Shown here one piece after another: positions 22,784-31,497 of a stretch of DNA of 35,487 bases. The position numbers were made by a program, and so were the translations under genes. How positions within the stretch are numbered: position 1 is the stretch's first letter; every line of letters starts with the position of its first letter. A model generated the notes under the pieces. The model did no database searches. It was not told the origin of the DNA and was given only the letters and a program-made list of their open reading frames with translations. This DNA is from Microbacterium sp. 5K110 (GTDB taxonomy: Bacteria; Actinomycetota; Actinomycetes; Actinomycetales; Microbacteriaceae), in NCBI RefSeq assembly GCF_005774735.1, contig NZ_VBUM01000032.1:1-35487 (forward strand). Direction: 5' to 3'.

Positions 22784-24508
22784 GTGACCACCGTCGCCGA
22801 GAACATCGTCGCCCTCCTTCGCCGTCAGAACGTCGCTCGCGTCTACGGTCTCCCCGGAGATTCACTGAACGGCTTCACGGATGCCATTCGCCGAGACGGT
22901 GTGATCCAGTGGGCGCACGTGCGGCACGAGGAGGGGGCGGCTTTCGCCGCGGCGGCCGAGGCGGAGCTGACGGGCGAGTTGGCGGTCTGCGCGGGCAGCT
23001 GCGGCCCCGGCAACCTCCACCTCATCAACGGTCTCTACGATGCCAACCGCTCACGTGTGCCGGTGCTGGCCATCGCGGCGCACATTCCGACGGCCGAGAT
23101 CGGCACGAACTACTTCCAGGAGACGCATCCGCAGGAGCTCTTCCGCGAGTGCGCGGTCTACGTCGAGTACGTCGCCGATCCGGTGCAGATGCCGCGACTG
23201 ATGGAGATCGCGATGCGCGAGGCGATCGAGAAGCGGGGTGTCGCCGTTCTGGTGATCCCGGGTGATGTGCTCCTGGCCAAGGCGAAGAACGAGCGTGTCG
23301 TCGCGATCGAGCGCGCGACCCCTCGCATCCTTCCCTCCGATGACGAGCTGCGACGTACGGCCGACGTCCTCAACGCCGCCGAGAAGGTCACGATCCTCGC
23401 GGGGGCGGGCGTGGCCGGCGCGCACGACGAGGTCGTCGAGCTGGCGGCGCGCCTCCAGGCGCCCGTCGTGCACGCGCTGCGCGGCAAGGAGCACATCGAG
23501 TGGGAGAACCCCTACGACGTGGGGATGACGGGACTGCTCGGTTTCTCGTCGGGCTACCGCGCCATGGAGGACGCCGACGTGGTGCTCATGCTCGGCACCG
23601 ACTTCCCGTACCCGCAGTTCTATCCGCAGCACGCCACCCACATCCAGGTCGACATCCGGGGCGCGCAGCTCGGACGACGGCATCCGGTCGACATCGGTCT
23701 GGTCGGCACGGTCCGTGACACTGTCCAGGCCCTGCTGCCGCTGCTGACGGAAGGGAAGTCGACGCGGCACGCCGACGAGGCGCGCGAGCACTACCGCAAG
23801 ACGCGCGCGAAGCTCGACGACCTCGCGGTTCCCGCGGGGCGCGGCAAGCCGCTGCACCCGCAGTTCGTGGCGCGGACGCTCGACCGGCTCGCCGCCGACG
23901 ATGCCGTCTTCATTCCCGACGTCGGTTCGCCGGTCGTCTGGGCCGCGCGGTATCTCACGATGACCCGGGAGCGCCGACTGATCGGGTCGTTCTCGCACGG
24001 CACGATGGCCAACGCCGTCTCGCACGCGATCGGCGCGCAGGAGGCGTTCCCCGACCGGCAGGTCGTCGCGCTGGCCGGCGACGGAGGGCTGGCGATGCTG
24101 CTCGGCGAGCTCATCACGATCGTGCAGAACGAGCTGCCGGTGAAGGTCGTGGTGTTCGACAACTCGTCGCTGAACTTCGTCGAGCTCGAGATGAAAGCCG
24201 CGGGCTTCGTCACCTTCGGCACTGACCTGAAGAACCCCGACTTCGCCGCCGTCGCCGAGGCGATCGGGCTGAAAGGCTTCCGGGTCGACGAGTCCGACGA
24301 CCTCGAGGCGGCCCTGGGTGCGGCCCTGGCCCACGACGGCCCCGCTCTGGTCTCGGTCAACACCGCGCGCCAGGAACTGTCGATGCCCCCGTCGGTGACG
24401 CTCGAGCAGGCCAAGGGATTCACGCTGTACGCGATCCGGACGGTGCTCTCGGGGAGAGGCGACGAACTGATCGACCTCGCCGCGACGAACTTCCGGCAGC
24501 TGTTCTGA
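22784..24508 (+). CDS. poxB: Thiamine pyrophosphate-dependent pyruvate oxidase/dehydrogenase (PoxB-like)
   Basis: A 574-residue TPP enzyme of the acetolactate synthase / pyruvate oxidase family, beginning MTTVAENIVALLRRQNVARVYGLPGDSLNG. The catalytic Glu is in VRHEEGAAFAAAAEAELTG near 46-64. The FAD/nucleotide middle domain is near 190-330, and the TPP motif GDGGLAMLLGELITIVQNELP near 425-445, with NFVELEM after it. Membership of PoxB (pyruvate to acetate and CO2 with electrons to quinone) fits the C-terminal GFTLYAIRTVLSGRGDELIDL region. The GTG start at 22784 follows GAAAGGAA. This is the first chromosomal gene to the right of the island. Confidence 0.88.
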   Translation: MTTVAENIVALLRRQNVARVYGLPGDSLNGFTDAIRRDGVIQWAHVRHEEGAAFAAAAEAELTGELAVCAGSCGPGNLHLINGLYDANRSRVPVLAIAAHIPTAEIGTNYFQETHPQELFRECAVYVEYVADPVQMPRLMEIAMREAIEKRGVAVLVIPGDVLLAKAKNERVVAIERATPRILPSDDELRRTADVLNAAEKVTILAGAGVAGAHDEVVELAARLQAPVVHALRGKEHIEWENPYDVGMTGLLGFSSGYRAMEDADVVLMLGTDFPYPQFYPQHATHIQVDIRGAQLGRRHPVDIGLVGTVRDTVQALLPLLTEGKSTRHADEAREHYRKTRAKLDDLAVPAGRGKPLHPQFVARTLDRLAADDAVFIPDVGSPVVWAARYLTMTRERRLIGSFSHGTMANAVSHAIGAQEAFPDRQVVALAGDGGLAMLLGELITIVQNELPVKVVVFDNSSLNFVELEMKAAGFVTFGTDLKNPDFAAVAEAIGLKGFRVDESDDLEAALGAALAHDGPALVSVNTARQELSMPPSVTLEQAKGFTLYAIRTVLSGRGDELIDLAATNFRQLF

Positions 24509-24546
24509 ACGCCGGGAAGCGGTCGCTCCGCATCGAGGGGGCACGT

Positions 24547-24906
24547 GTGCACGGCATCCCTTCTCTGTACCGCGAGCTCAACCGCGTGTTCATGCCCGAT
24601 GAGGAGTGGACGCTGGGCGAGAGTCTGGATGCGCTCGACGACGTGCTGTACGGCGGGTTCGGGGTGCTCGAGGGTGCCGAACCCGTCCGAGTGGTGTGGG
24701 CCGATCACGCTGTGTCGCGTGCAGCACTCGGCGTCGAGACGACCCGCGAGTACTACCGCGCCAAGCTCGCCCGCCCCGATGTGTACGCGCCGGCGCCGGC
24801 GCAGCGCGCGATCGACGCGCTCGACGCCGGTGTCGGTGAGACGTACTTCGATCTGGTGCGACGGGTGTTCGCCGACCACGAGAACATCGAGTTGGTGCTG
24901 GACTGA
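24547..24906 (+). CDS. Barstar-like family protein
   Basis: A 119-residue protein with the barstar-type core IPSLYRELNRVFMPDEEWTLGESLDALDDVLYGG near 4-37. The family, named for the RNase inhibitor barstar, includes many solitary actinobacterial members with no RNase partner, as here. GTG start at 24547. It follows the poxB-like gene by 38 bp and could be co-transcribed. No RNase gene is visible nearby, so inhibition of a secreted or distant RNase is only a guess. Confidence 0.7.
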   Translation: MHGIPSLYRELNRVFMPDEEWTLGESLDALDDVLYGGFGVLEGAEPVRVVWADHAVSRAALGVETTREYYRAKLARPDVYAPAPAQRAIDALDAGVGETYFDLVRRVFADHENIELVLD

Positions 24907-24945
24907 GGAGCGAAAGCTGCCGCGGGTCGACGCATTGGCGGGGTC

Positions 24946-25449
24946 CTACCCCGAGGAGATGCTCCCCGGCGGCGTCTGATCGTCATCGGGGGAGTGGCCG
25001 AGCCGCCCGCGGATGACCGCGGTGATCTCGGCGAGCGCGTCGAGCTGCGCCGGGCTGAGCGCGTCGACGACGAGGCGGCGAGCGGTGTCGATGTGACCGG
25101 GGGTGGCGTGGATGAGGGCTCGACGGCCTTCGCCGGTGAGTCGGACGTTGGTCGCGCGCCGGTCTTCCGCGCAGGGGAAGCGCTCGACGAGGCCGCGCTT
25201 CTCCAACCGGGAGCAGACGTGCGAGAGACGGGGCAGGGTGGATGCCGTCGCCTCGGCGAGCGCGGTCATCCGAAGGGTGCTCCCGGGGGCGAACCGCAGC
25301 GCGGTCAGCACGGAGAACTCGAAGTGCGTCATTCGCGAGTCGCGTTGCAACTGCGCGTCGAGTGCGGCGGGGAGGAGCTGGCTCACCGTGACCAATCCGA
25401 CCCACGCGGCCGACTCCTGCGCGTTCATGCGGGGCGCCTGGAATACCAC
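24946..25449 (-). CDS. MarR family transcriptional regulator
   Basis: A 167-residue winged helix protein. The layout is FEFSVLTALRFAPGSTLRMTALAE, then the recognition helix TLPRLSHVCSRLEKRGLVER, and the wing FPCAEDRRATNVRLTGEGRRAL. The GTG start at 25449 gives the full N-terminal helix; an ATG at 25428 is an alternative. It diverges from the two-domain VOC dioxygenase gene and lies next to a palindrome (25467-25480), so it likely represses that gene and itself, with a phenolic or similar ligand as inducer. A Cys in the wing (FPCAEDR) could allow thiol-based sensing. Confidence 0.85.
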   Translation of the reverse strand: MVFQAPRMNAQESAAWVGLVTVSQLLPAALDAQLQRDSRMTHFEFSVLTALRFAPGSTLRMTALAEATASTLPRLSHVCSRLEKRGLVERFPCAEDRRATNVRLTGEGRRALIHATPGHIDTARRLVVDALSPAQLDALAEITAVIRGRLGHSPDDDQTPPGSISSG

Positions 25450-25466
25450 GCGACCATCCTAGGTTG

Positions 25467-25480
25467 GTTGTAGCGACAAC
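25467..25480. promoter_or_regulatory. MarR-type operator GTTGT-N4-ACAAC
   Basis: A perfect 5-bp inverted repeat with a 4-bp spacer lies between the divergent MarR and VOC genes. A second half-like GTTGTCGCG is at 25491. This is typical of MarR dyads. Confidence 0.75.
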
Positions 25481-25524
25481 TAATGGTTCGGTTGTCGCGT
25501 CGCACGAGACAGAAGGAGCCCATC

Positions 25525-26448
25525 GTGGATCATGTACCGGCAAGCGACGCGGCCGAGCCCGCATGGGCGGCACCTGCCGTGCCCACCGCGGGGGCCGCGC
25601 CCGACGGCACCCGCATGGACACCGTCGAGCTGCTCGTGAGCGACCTCGACGCGATGACCGAGTTCTACCGACGAGCGGTGACTCTCGACGTCCTCGACCA
25701 GGCCGGCCCCACCGCGACGCTCGGGCGCGGCGGCGTCGCGTCGATCGTGCTCCGCCAGGAAAAGGATCTCCCCGGTCGCGACAGCCGCGGTGCCGGGCTC
25801 TACCACACCGCGATCGTGTTCCAGGATCAGGCTCGGCTCGCCGCCGCGCTGGCATCCATGGCTCAGCACGCCGGGCGGCTGTACGAGGGATCCGCCGACC
25901 ATCTCGTCAGTGAGGCGTTCTACTTCCGCGACCCCGAGGGCAACGGCCTCGAGCTCTACCGCGACCGGCCTCGCGACCAGTGGACGATCCACCCCGACGG
26001 CACGGTGCAGATGGCGTCGGAGGCCCTCGACCCGAACCAGTTCCTCCAGCGCTGGTACGACCCGGAGGTCGTGGAGAACGGCACGGATGCCACGGCCGCC
26101 ATCGGACACGTCCACCTCCAGGTCGGTGATATCCCCACCGCTCGCCGCTTCTACGAGGGCATCCTCGGGTTCGACGTGACCGCGGACCTGGGCTCGGCCC
26201 TGTTCCTCTCCGCGGGCGGATACCACCACCACCTGGGCATGAACACCTGGCACAGCGCCGGTGCGGGGCCGCGCGCCGCGACCCTCGGGCTCGGCGACGT
26301 CCGCATCCTCGTACCCATGCGCGACGACGTGGAGGGTTTTGCTGCGCGTCTGCGCGACCACGGCATCGCCGCGGCGGACGACGGTCGCGTCGTGCGGTTC
26401 TCCGACCCGTGGGGGACACGGCTGGCGATCACGCCCGAGCGCGCCTGA
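25525..26448 (+). CDS. Two-domain VOC family dioxygenase (catechol 2,3-dioxygenase CatE-like)
   Basis: A 307-residue vicinal-oxygen-chelate protein with two repeated glyoxalase/dioxygenase modules. Module 1 is about 32-155, with TVELLVSDLDAMTEFYRRAV, GLYHTAIVFQ and the EAFYFRDPEGNGLELYRDRP iron-ligand region. Module 2 is about 190-305, with IGHVHLQVGDIPTARRFYEGILGF, the GGYHHHLGMNTW metal site and WGTRLAITPE. This is the CatE type that cleaves catechol-like rings with Fe2+. GTG 25525 follows a strong GAAGGAG site. It is divergent from a MarR gene, which fits inducible stress or quinone/catechol removal. Confidence 0.85.
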   Translation: MDHVPASDAAEPAWAAPAVPTAGAAPDGTRMDTVELLVSDLDAMTEFYRRAVTLDVLDQAGPTATLGRGGVASIVLRQEKDLPGRDSRGAGLYHTAIVFQDQARLAAALASMAQHAGRLYEGSADHLVSEAFYFRDPEGNGLELYRDRPRDQWTIHPDGTVQMASEALDPNQFLQRWYDPEVVENGTDATAAIGHVHLQVGDIPTARRFYEGILGFDVTADLGSALFLSAGGYHHHLGMNTWHSAGAGPRAATLGLGDVRILVPMRDDVEGFAARLRDHGIAAADDGRVVRFSDPWGTRLAITPERA

Positions 26449-26576
26449 GGCACGGAAGCGAGCATCGCACCCGCCCCCTGGACCGATCGGGCTACAGGTC
26501 GTCCTTTCCGATTGCGGCCCGTCGAAGGAAAACGACTGGCAGGCTCCGGCGCGCGCGACATTGGTTGTGAGGACGA

Positions 26577-26771
26577 TCAGCACTCGTTCTCACGCGACAC
26601 GAGTGACCAGATGGCCCCAGGCAGGTCAGCCTCGCGCTGAAGAATGACGTACTCAGTCTGAGGGTGGTTGGAAATCCAGCGCCGCGCATCCTCGAGCGAC
26701 ATTATCTCGTCGGTGACCTCGTCCCCGTTTTTCTCCGACCAGTAGTTCGCGAACTGAACGCGGTACTCCAT
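26577..26771 (-). CDS. Small hypothetical protein
   Basis: A 64-residue protein starting MEYRVQFANYWSEKNGDEVTDEI and ending SLVSRENEC. Acidic, soluble, no signal. A SLEDARRWISNHPQTEYVI stretch looks like a folded alpha/beta unit. It is lower in GC than its neighbours and separated from both. I do not recognise a family. The ATG at 26771 lies 98 bp from the end of the MscS-like gene, in the same direction. Confidence 0.55.
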   Translation of the reverse strand: MEYRVQFANYWSEKNGDEVTDEIMSLEDARRWISNHPQTEYVILQREADLPGAIWSLVSRENEC

Positions 26772-26869
26772 CACGGGCTCACGTTATCCGAGGGGGCGGA
26801 GGCCGGTCCGTATCCGGGTGTTGTGCGTTCTCACCTTCCACCGCTCCCGTCCGACGACCGCCTCAGCAC

Positions 26870-27985
26870 TCAGGCCGAGACACTCGCAGACTCCGGCGCC
26901 GAAGGCCCCTGCTCCCGCAGGACCGTGGCATCCATCGGCTTCTCGTCCATCTGCACGCGCTGCAGGGGGAGCGCCTCCGGGTGGGCGGTGCGCACCCACT
27001 CGGCGAGCTTTTCCCGCACGAGGCACCGCAGGTCCCACAGTCGGCCGGAGTCGTCGGCGCTGACGAGGATGCGCACCTGCAGCATGCCGCCGACGGCATC
27101 CGTCACCTGTACGCCCTGCGCGGCGCGATCCCACAGCTCCGTTTCGGCGAGGATCCGTTCGAGCTCGAGACGCATCTGGTCGACGGGGATGCGCCAGTCG
27201 AGGTCGAAGTAGACGGTGCCCAGGAGCGCTCGGCCGAGCTTGGTCCAGTTCTCGAACGGGTTGGTGGTGAAGTATGTGCACGGCAGCACGAGGGTGCGCT
27301 GATCCCAGAGTTCCAGCACGACATAGCTGAGCGTGATCTCCTGGATGCGGCCGTACTCGCCTTCGACCACGACGACGTCGCCGACGCGGATCGCCTCGCT
27401 GAAGGCGAGTTGCACGCCCGCGAACAGATTGCTCAGCACCGACTGGGCGGCCAGGCCTGCGACGATCGACGCGATGCCAGCGGAGGCGAGCACACTCGCG
27501 CCGACGGCGCGCACGGCATCGAACGTCATGAGAATGCCGCCGGCCGCGACGACGACGATCACCACGATCACCAGGCGGCGCACGATCTGCAGCTGGGTGC
27601 GGATCTTTCGCGCCGAGAAGGTGTCGCTCTCCACGAGCCGGTAGCGCTGGCTCCCGCTGTCGACGAAGAAGAGGAACAGGTGACCGAGCAACCAGGCCCC
27701 CGCGATGATGACCAGGATGCCGAAAAGATGCTCCAGCCCGTCGCGCAGACCCGCGCTCACGGGGAGAGCGGAGATCGACACCGTGAGCGCGAGGAGCAGC
27801 AGGGTGATCCGGAACGGCCAGCTCACCCGTTCGTGGAGTTGACCCGCCCACCTCTTCCGGCGACCGATGAGCGTGAGCGAAACGCCCACGACGATCATGA
27901 TCGCGATCACGACCCCCACGGCCACGCCGGCCACGATCGCGAATCCGCTCCAGCTCTGCCAGTTCTGTTCGATCTCTTCGGTCAC
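26870..27985 (-). CDS. MscS family small-conductance mechanosensitive channel
   Basis: A 371-residue channel with four hydrophobic helices before the pore. The pore-lining helix and lateral-portal region are VLASAGIASIVAGLAAQSVLSNLFAGVQLAF near 163-193, followed by the MscS beta domain RVGDVVVVEGEYGRIQEITLSYVVLELWDQR and the YFTTNPFENWTK loop. A C-terminal alpha/beta domain follows, ending with LREQGPSAPESASVSA. GTG 27985 follows GGGAGGA, which fits far better than longer frames. Opens under membrane tension to release osmolytes. Confidence 0.88.
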   Translation of the reverse strand: MTEEIEQNWQSWSGFAIVAGVAVGVVIAIMIVVGVSLTLIGRRKRWAGQLHERVSWPFRITLLLLALTVSISALPVSAGLRDGLEHLFGILVIIAGAWLLGHLFLFFVDSGSQRYRLVESDTFSARKIRTQLQIVRRLVIVVIVVVAAGGILMTFDAVRAVGASVLASAGIASIVAGLAAQSVLSNLFAGVQLAFSEAIRVGDVVVVEGEYGRIQEITLSYVVLELWDQRTLVLPCTYFTTNPFENWTKLGRALLGTVYFDLDWRIPVDQMRLELERILAETELWDRAAQGVQVTDAVGGMLQVRILVSADDSGRLWDLRCLVREKLAEWVRTAHPEALPLQRVQMDEKPMDATVLREQGPSAPESASVSA

Positions 27986-28121
27986 ACGCGTCCTCCCGAT
28001 CGGATCTGTCCACGGTAGAGGCGGGCCCCGGGGCGGGGGCAAACGGACGAGCCCGATATCGCGGCGCGCGAACGTGCACGCCGGGATGAGAACCCCACCG
28101 GTCGGACAAGGCTCGACAGCG

Positions 28122-28153
28122 CACGACCCCGGTCGAGCCCGACGGGGGTCGTG
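28122..28153 (-). terminator. Probable hairpin terminator of the MerR gene
   Basis: A 9-bp outer stem (28122-28130 with 28145-28153) encloses an inner GTCG/CGAC pair. It lies just after the MerR stop. The T tract is lacking, so strength is uncertain. Confidence 0.5.
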
Positions 28154-28163
28154 GAGGCAGCGA

Positions 28164-28979
28164 TCAGACCTTCTCGACCGGTGCCTGCAGCTCCGTGACC
28201 CAGTCCGGACCGGGTTCGTTGCCGGCGGCGTGCAGGTAGACCTCACGGCACGCTCCGATGACCCGGTAGCCGTCGGCGGTGAGCTGCTCCATGAGCGTCG
28301 TCCAGGACTGCCCTATGCCGCTCATGTCGCCCCGGTGCAGCAAGGTGGCGGCGGTCTCCATCGCGGGCAGCTCGACGACGTCGTACCCGGCACCCTCGAC
28401 CGGGTCGGCCTCGGCGGTGTACGACACGTGCACCGAGAAGCGGTCGTCGGCCTCGGCGTCGTACCAGAAGATCCCCGGTTCGATCAGCGGTCGCCCCGCG
28501 GCTTTCAGTGCGGTGTCCAGTCCGTAGATGAGTGGTCCGATGACCGGACCGACGTTCTCGGGGCCGAGTCCCGGCGCGTCTACGCGCGCGGCGTAGACGG
28601 TGACGGGGGCGACGGGCTTGTAGGTGATGTCCGGCATGGTTGTTCCCTCCAGGATGTGGAGTCGCCGCTCGATGCGTGCGAGGCGCGCTCGGTCTGTCGC
28701 GACCGACCGCTCGAGCTCGGCGCGGTGCGCGACCAGGACCGCTCGCAGAGCGACATCCGGCTCGAGAGCGCGAGTGATCTCGGCGATGCGCTCGAGCCCG
28801 ACACCGAGGTCGCGCAGCTCGACGATCCGCAGCAGCTGCGGCAGCTGGTCGGTCGCGTAGCGGCGATACCCGGTGCGGTCGTCGACAGCCGCGGGCACGA
28901 GCAGGCCGATCGCGTCGTAATGACGCAGCATCCGCACGCTCACACGCCCGACGGCGGCGAATTCTCCAATGGTGTACAT
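28164..28979 (-). CDS. MerR family regulator with GyrI-like effector domain
   Basis: A 271-residue regulator starting MYTIGEFAAVGRVSVRMLRHYDAIGLL. The helix-turn-helix and wing are followed by GYRRYATDQLPQLLRIVELRDLG and a dimer helix to about residue 115. The second half (about 118-271, VAPVTVYAARVDAPGL to EVYLHAAGN) is a GyrI-like/AraC effector-binding domain, as in BmrR-type multidrug sensors. The ATG at 28979 opens close to a dyad (29001-29019) with a TTGACA-like -35. Autoregulation and control of a drug-response gene are the likely role; no obvious transporter is adjacent. Confidence 0.88.
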   Translation of the reverse strand: MYTIGEFAAVGRVSVRMLRHYDAIGLLVPAAVDDRTGYRRYATDQLPQLLRIVELRDLGVGLERIAEITRALEPDVALRAVLVAHRAELERSVATDRARLARIERRLHILEGTTMPDITYKPVAPVTVYAARVDAPGLGPENVGPVIGPLIYGLDTALKAAGRPLIEPGIFWYDAEADDRFSVHVSYTAEADPVEGAGYDVVELPAMETAATLLHRGDMSGIGQSWTTLMEQLTADGYRVIGACREVYLHAAGNEPGPDWVTELQAPVEKV

Positions 28980-29000
28980 GACGGAAACCACGTTCGACCC

Positions 29001-29019
29001 TGACACAGTGTGAGTGTCA
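29001..29019. promoter_or_regulatory. MerR operator/promoter dyad TGACAC-N7-GTGTCA
   Basis: A perfect 6-bp inverted repeat lies 22 bp before the MerR start, inside the likely promoter spacer (TTGACA on the minus strand overlaps it). This fits MerR-type spacer dyads. Confidence 0.7.
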
Positions 29020-29094
29020 AGCGCGAGAGCCACCGGCCACCCACTTCACCCCGTCGCGGGTGCTCGACCACGTCGCGCGGGAGAGCGGATGCCG

Positions 29095-29460
29095 CTACTC
29101 CGGGGTGCCGCGGACCGGATCGGCGGTGGTTTTCTGCCAGGGCCAGCGGCCGGTGATCTCGAGTTCCAGCGACCAGCTGAGGAACGTCCGGATGAGGACG
29201 ATCGCCGCCAACACCCCGACGCTCGCGAGCGTCGGGGTGACGGCGACGGTGCGGATGATGTCCGCGGCGACCAGCAGCTCCAGGCCGAGGAGGATGGAAC
29301 GCCCCAGGAACCGACGGAAGCGACTGTAGACATCGGGCTCGCGTCGGAAGGTCCGTTGCGCGGCGAGCACGACGGCGGCGACGACCCCGATCACGATTGC
29401 GGCGACGCCCACGGCATCCAGGGATTTTCCGATGCCTTCGATGATCTCCGAGAACTCCAT
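29095..29460 (-). CDS. DUF1622 family membrane protein
   Basis: A 121-residue protein with three helices: AVGVAAIVIGVVAAVVLAA near 16-34, ILLGLELLVAADIIRTVAV near 56-74, and SVGVLAAIVLIRTFLSWSL near 80-98. A cytoplasmic RTFRREPDVYSRFRRFLGR loop and the FLSWSLELEITGRWPWQ end are typical of DUF1622. No function is established for the family. About 120 bp of gene-free sequence separates it from leuA. Confidence 0.78.
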   Translation of the reverse strand: MEFSEIIEGIGKSLDAVGVAAIVIGVVAAVVLAAQRTFRREPDVYSRFRRFLGRSILLGLELLVAADIIRTVAVTPTLASVGVLAAIVLIRTFLSWSLELEITGRWPWQKTTADPVRGTPE

Positions 29461-29583
29461 AAGGCAGTTCTAGCCGGGGTCAGTCACGGTGGCGAGCGTC
29501 AGCGAGGCGATCCCCGCGCGGACTTCCCCCGCGTCCACGTCGTCGTCGGCGATCCACCGGCGGCCGGGGGTACGCGACGGTCG

Positions 29584-31329
29584 TCACCGGGCGGACACCT
29601 CGCGCGCCGCGGCCACGGCGTTCGCGGCGCGGAGGACGGCATCGAGGGTGGCGGTGAGGGCGGAGCGGTCGCGTCCGGCGGCCCACGCGGGGCCGTCCGG
29701 GGCGCGGTATTCGAGGATGGTGAGGGCCTCGGCATCCGCCCCGGAGCGCATCGAGTTCTGGTGGAGCGAGAGGATCTCGACGGGGATGCCGTGGCTCCCG
29801 AGGGTCTGAACGAGGGCGTCGATCGCGCCGGCGTCGTCGTGCGTGGAGCGGTGCTCGACGTCGTCGACGCGGACGGTGACGTCGGTTCTGGCCGCGACCT
29901 CGTCGATACTCAGCGCGATCAGGCGCACGGGGCCGTCGGCGTCCGCGGGCAGGTACGCGGAGGTGAAGATGCTCCAGACGTCGTCGGCAGTGACCTCGTC
30001 GCCGGTCGTATCCGTGTGCCGTTGCACGTGACGCGAGAAATCGATCTGGAGGCGCCGGGGCAGTTCGAGGCCGAACGCGGTCTCGAGCAGGTAGGCGATG
30101 CCGCCCTTGCCGGACTGCGAGTTCACGCGGATGACGGCGTCGTAGCTGCGGCCGATGTCGGCGGGATCGATGGGCAGGTAGGGGACCCGCCAGGCGATCT
30201 CGCTCTCGTCGCGCCCCTCGGCTGCGGCCCGGGCGCGGTGCTCGGCGAAGCCCTTCTTGATGGCGTCCTGATGCGTACCGCTGAACGCCGTGTGCACGAG
30301 GTCGCCGACGTAGGGGTGACGGGGGTGCACGTCGATGCGGTTGCAGTACTCGACGGTGCGGCGGATCTCGTCGATGTCGGAGAAGTCGATCATCGGGTCG
30401 ACGCCCTGGGCGTGCAGGTTCAGGGCGAGGGTGGCGATGTCGACGTTACCGGTGCGCTCGCCGTTGCCGAAGAGGCAGCCCTCGACGCGCTGAGCACCGG
30501 CGAGGACGGCGAGCTCGGCGCAGGCGATGCCCGTGCCGCGGTCGTTGTGGGGGTGCACGGACAGGATGACACCGTCGCGACGGGCGAGGTGGGTGTGCAT
30601 GTACTCGATCTGATCGGCGTACACGTTCGGCGTGGCGATCTCGACGGTGGCGGGGAGGTTCAGGATGACGGGACGTTCGGGCCTGGCATCCCAGAACTCG
30701 GTCATCGCGTCGCAGATCTCGAGGACGTAGTCGGGCTCGGTGAGGGTGAACACCTCGGGGCTGAACTCGAACCGCACGTTCGGCAGGTGCCCGGAGAGCT
30801 CCCACACGTCTCTGCCTCCGGCGAGGATCAGCTCGCGCAGCTCGTCACGGCTCTTGCCGAGCACGGTGTCGCGCCAGGTCGGGGCTGTCGCGGTGTACAG
30901 GTGGATGACGACGTCGTTGCGGATGCCGCGGATCGACTCTACCGTGCGTTCGATCAGGTCTCGACGTGCGGGCGTGAACACGACGATCGTGACGTCGTCG
31001 GGCGCGATGTCGGTGTCGGCGATGAGTCGGACGAAGTCGTAATCGGTCCGGGATGCCGAAGGGTAACCGACCTCGATCTCGGTGTATCCCATCCGCACCA
31101 TCAACTCGAAGAAGCGGCGTTTGCGGGCGGGGTCCATGGGCTCAGCGAGGGCCTGGTTGCCGTCGCGGAGATCGACGGGAACCCACAGCGGGGCCTGCGT
31201 GAGCCGGCGGGTCGGCCAGAGCCGCTCGGTGCCCAGGGGCACCTCGACGCGGGAGTAGACGTCCGCGTACCGGTGCGAGGGCATTCCGGAGGGGCGCTGC
31301 CGGTTCCAGGCGGGGGTGGTCGTGGTCAT
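29584..31329 (-). CDS. leuA: 2-isopropylmalate synthase
   Basis: A 581-residue enzyme that condenses acetyl-CoA with 2-oxoisovalerate in the first step of leucine synthesis. The catalytic TIM barrel has [17 protein letters not shown] near 49-65, with metal ligands HPHNDRGTG near 264-272 and the conserved [12 protein letters not shown] near 290-301. The C-terminal domain for leucine feedback (about 440-581) carries [21 protein letters not shown]. Start ATG 31329; the length is that of the actinobacterial LeuA type. A leader peptide gene with three adjacent CTT Leu codons and a hairpin precede it, which points to attenuation control. Confidence 0.93.
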   Translation of the reverse strand: MTTTTPAWNRQRPSGMPSHRYADVYSRVEVPLGTERLWPTRRLTQAPLWVPVDLRDGNQALAEPMDPARKRRFFELMVRMGYTEIEVGYPSASRTDYDFVRLIADTDIAPDDVTIVVFTPARRDLIERTVESIRGIRNDVVIHLYTATAPTWRDTVLGKSRDELRELILAGGRDVWELSGHLPNVRFEFSPEVFTLTEPDYVLEICDAMTEFWDARPERPVILNLPATVEIATPNVYADQIEYMHTHLARRDGVILSVHPHNDRGTGIACAELAVLAGAQRVEGCLFGNGERTGNVDIATLALNLHAQGVDPMIDFSDIDEIRRTVEYCNRIDVHPRHPYVGDLVHTAFSGTHQDAIKKGFAEHRARAAAEGRDESEIAWRVPYLPIDPADIGRSYDAVIRVNSQSGKGGIAYLLETAFGLELPRRLQIDFSRHVQRHTDTTGDEVTADDVWSIFTSAYLPADADGPVRLIALSIDEVAARTDVTVRVDDVEHRSTHDDAGAIDALVQTLGSHGIPVEILSLHQNSMRSGADAEALTILEYRAPDGPAWAAGRDRSALTATLDAVLRAANAVAAAREVSAR

Positions 31330-31377
31330 GTCGGTGGTTCCTCTTCGGGTCTTCGAGATGGAGACCGGCGCAGCGTT

Positions 31378-31398
31378 CGGCTCCACGACGGGGAGCCG
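31378..31398 (-). terminator. Attenuator hairpin between leader peptide and leuA
   Basis: A 7-bp stem (31378-31384 with 31392-31398) with a 7-base loop lies downstream of the leader peptide stop and about 50 bp before leuA. It could terminate or sequester when Leu-tRNA is plentiful. Only the stem is seen; the competing antiterminator was not mapped. Confidence 0.5.
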
Positions 31399-31404
31399 GT
31401 CCGG

Positions 31405-31452
31405 CTACGCCCCGCCGTGGCGGCGAAGAAGAAGGGAGGTGACGGTGAGCAC
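31405..31452 (-). CDS. leuL: leuA leader peptide (MLTVTSLLLRRHGGA)
   Basis: A 15-residue frame with Leu at positions 2, 7, 8 and 9, the last three as CTT CTT CTT codons, rarely used in this GC-rich genome. It sits just before an inverted repeat and leuA, which is the layout of a leucine attenuator. A TACAGT -10 ends about 6 bp before its GTG start, so the mRNA is probably leaderless. Stalling on the CTT run when leucine is scarce would favour leuA expression. Confidence 0.8.
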   Translation of the reverse strand: MLTVTSLLLRRHGGA

Positions 31453-31497
31453 GGGTAGACTGTAACACAAGTCCTCAGACAAGTAGAGGAGATGGCG

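Noticed and set aside
23051..24544. Long open frame on the minus strand opposite poxB
   Set aside because: Arg/Glu/His-rich mirror of a strong TPP-enzyme gene; no domain and no ribosome binding site.
29014..31458. Long open frame on the plus strand opposite leuA
   Set aside because: It is antisense to a clear LeuA, with low-complexity Gly/Val/Asp-rich composition and no domain. It is a by-product of GC-rich codon use.
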